This document shows positions 39,107 to 39,256 of a DNA stretch of 39,256 nucleotides, piece after piece. Below the pieces are notes generated by a model. It was not told the origin of the DNA, searched no databases, and saw nothing but the letters and a program-made list of their open reading frames with translations. The position numbers and the translations under genes are program-made. The stretch comes from Mesorhizobium sp. (GTDB lineage Bacteria > Pseudomonadota > Alphaproteobacteria > Rhizobiales > Rhizobiaceae): positions 1 through 39,256 of the forward strand of contig JAHBYX010000016.1 in the NCBI GenBank assembly GCA_019635735.1. The letters are read 5' to 3'. Each line of letters starts with the position of its first letter. Within the stretch, counting starts at the first letter, position 1.

Positions 39107-39256
39107 ATGGTCAACACCCTGGATGCCGTCGACACCGCCGCGCTGCGCTGGCGCGACCCTGGAGGCCGCGTGCATGCGGTTGACGGCGCCGAAGTGCTTC
39201 TTGGTGAGGTCTTGCACTGGACCCGATGCGGGCTCTACGACCTTCCCGCCGGCGAG
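39107..39256 (+). CDS. Partial gene running off the window end
   Basis: ATG 39107 follows AAGGAG by 6 nt and opens a frame of 50 codons to the window end (MVNTLDAVDTAALRWRDPGG and on to the last base). It is divergent from the DNA ligase. The visible part shows no family motif I know, so the product is not named. Confidence 0.6.
   Translation, partial: MVNTLDAVDTAALRWRDPGGRVHAVDGAEVLLGEVLHWTRCGLYDLPAGE

Noticed and set aside
1..39256. CRISPR arrays, tRNA or rRNA genes, and retron or toxin-antitoxin pairs
   Set aside because: No regularly spaced repeats, no tRNA- or rRNA-like sequence and no recognisable defence motifs were seen on reading both strands.

Overview
The window looks like a chromosome or large-replicon segment of a Rhizobiales (Hyphomicrobiales) alphaproteobacterium, most likely Mesorhizobium or a close Phyllobacteriaceae relative. 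The grounds are high GC, a TctABC/Bug-type uptake system, a DUF3991/DUF1419/DUF3085 mobile-element gene set typical of rhizobia, a DUF768-like small protein, and many short genes of the kind common in that group. No rRNA, tRNA or CRISPR array was seen. All family names come from reading motifs by eye; no searches were run.

438-10917 is a first catabolic island. An IclR regulator on the minus strand faces a plus-strand run: bicupin protein, SDR, tripartite tricarboxylate transporter (TctC, TctB, TctA), iron-containing alcohol dehydrogenase, aldehyde dehydrogenase and a DUF849 beta-keto acid cleavage enzyme. An NTF2/SnoaL-like gene converges on the regulator. The inferred logic is uptake of a carboxylate, oxidation of alcohol to aldehyde to acid, and cleavage of a beta-keto acid with acetyl-CoA. 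The substrate is unknown.

11381-14804 is a decayed piece of an integrative element or plasmid: a 5'-truncated and frameshifted DUF3991/Toprim gene, intact DUF1419 and DUF3085 genes, a methylase/helicase gene cut off after its SAM motif, and an intact SSB. 14935-17923 holds two output-less receiver proteins with a tiny coupled ORF, then a divergent LysR/methyltransferase pair.

18096-28052 is the most interesting segment: a TetR gene divergent from eight tightly packed genes, four of whose junctions are 4-nt ATGA overlaps. They encode an SDR, an acyl-CoA ligase, an enoyl-CoA hydratase, two different acyl-CoA dehydrogenases that look like a heteromeric pair, an SMP-30 type lactonase, a second SDR, and a flavin monooxygenase with an N-terminal NTF2-like domain. 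Together they read as ketone to lactone (or hydroxylation), lactone opening, alcohol oxidation, CoA activation and beta-oxidation of a bulky, probably cyclic, substrate. I know of no described pathway with this exact composition.

28591-31657 holds a small membrane protein and a fused SecDF with a very strong terminator. 31865-39256 is an accessory tail: a methyltransferase, IS remnants (IS5-like and IS256), small stress-type or membrane proteins, a repeated acidic C-terminal module (third member of a set with 14980 and 35443), a zinc-ribbon protein beside a frameshifted YedK/HMCES-type peptidase, a stand-alone ATP-dependent DNA ligase, and a gene running off the end.
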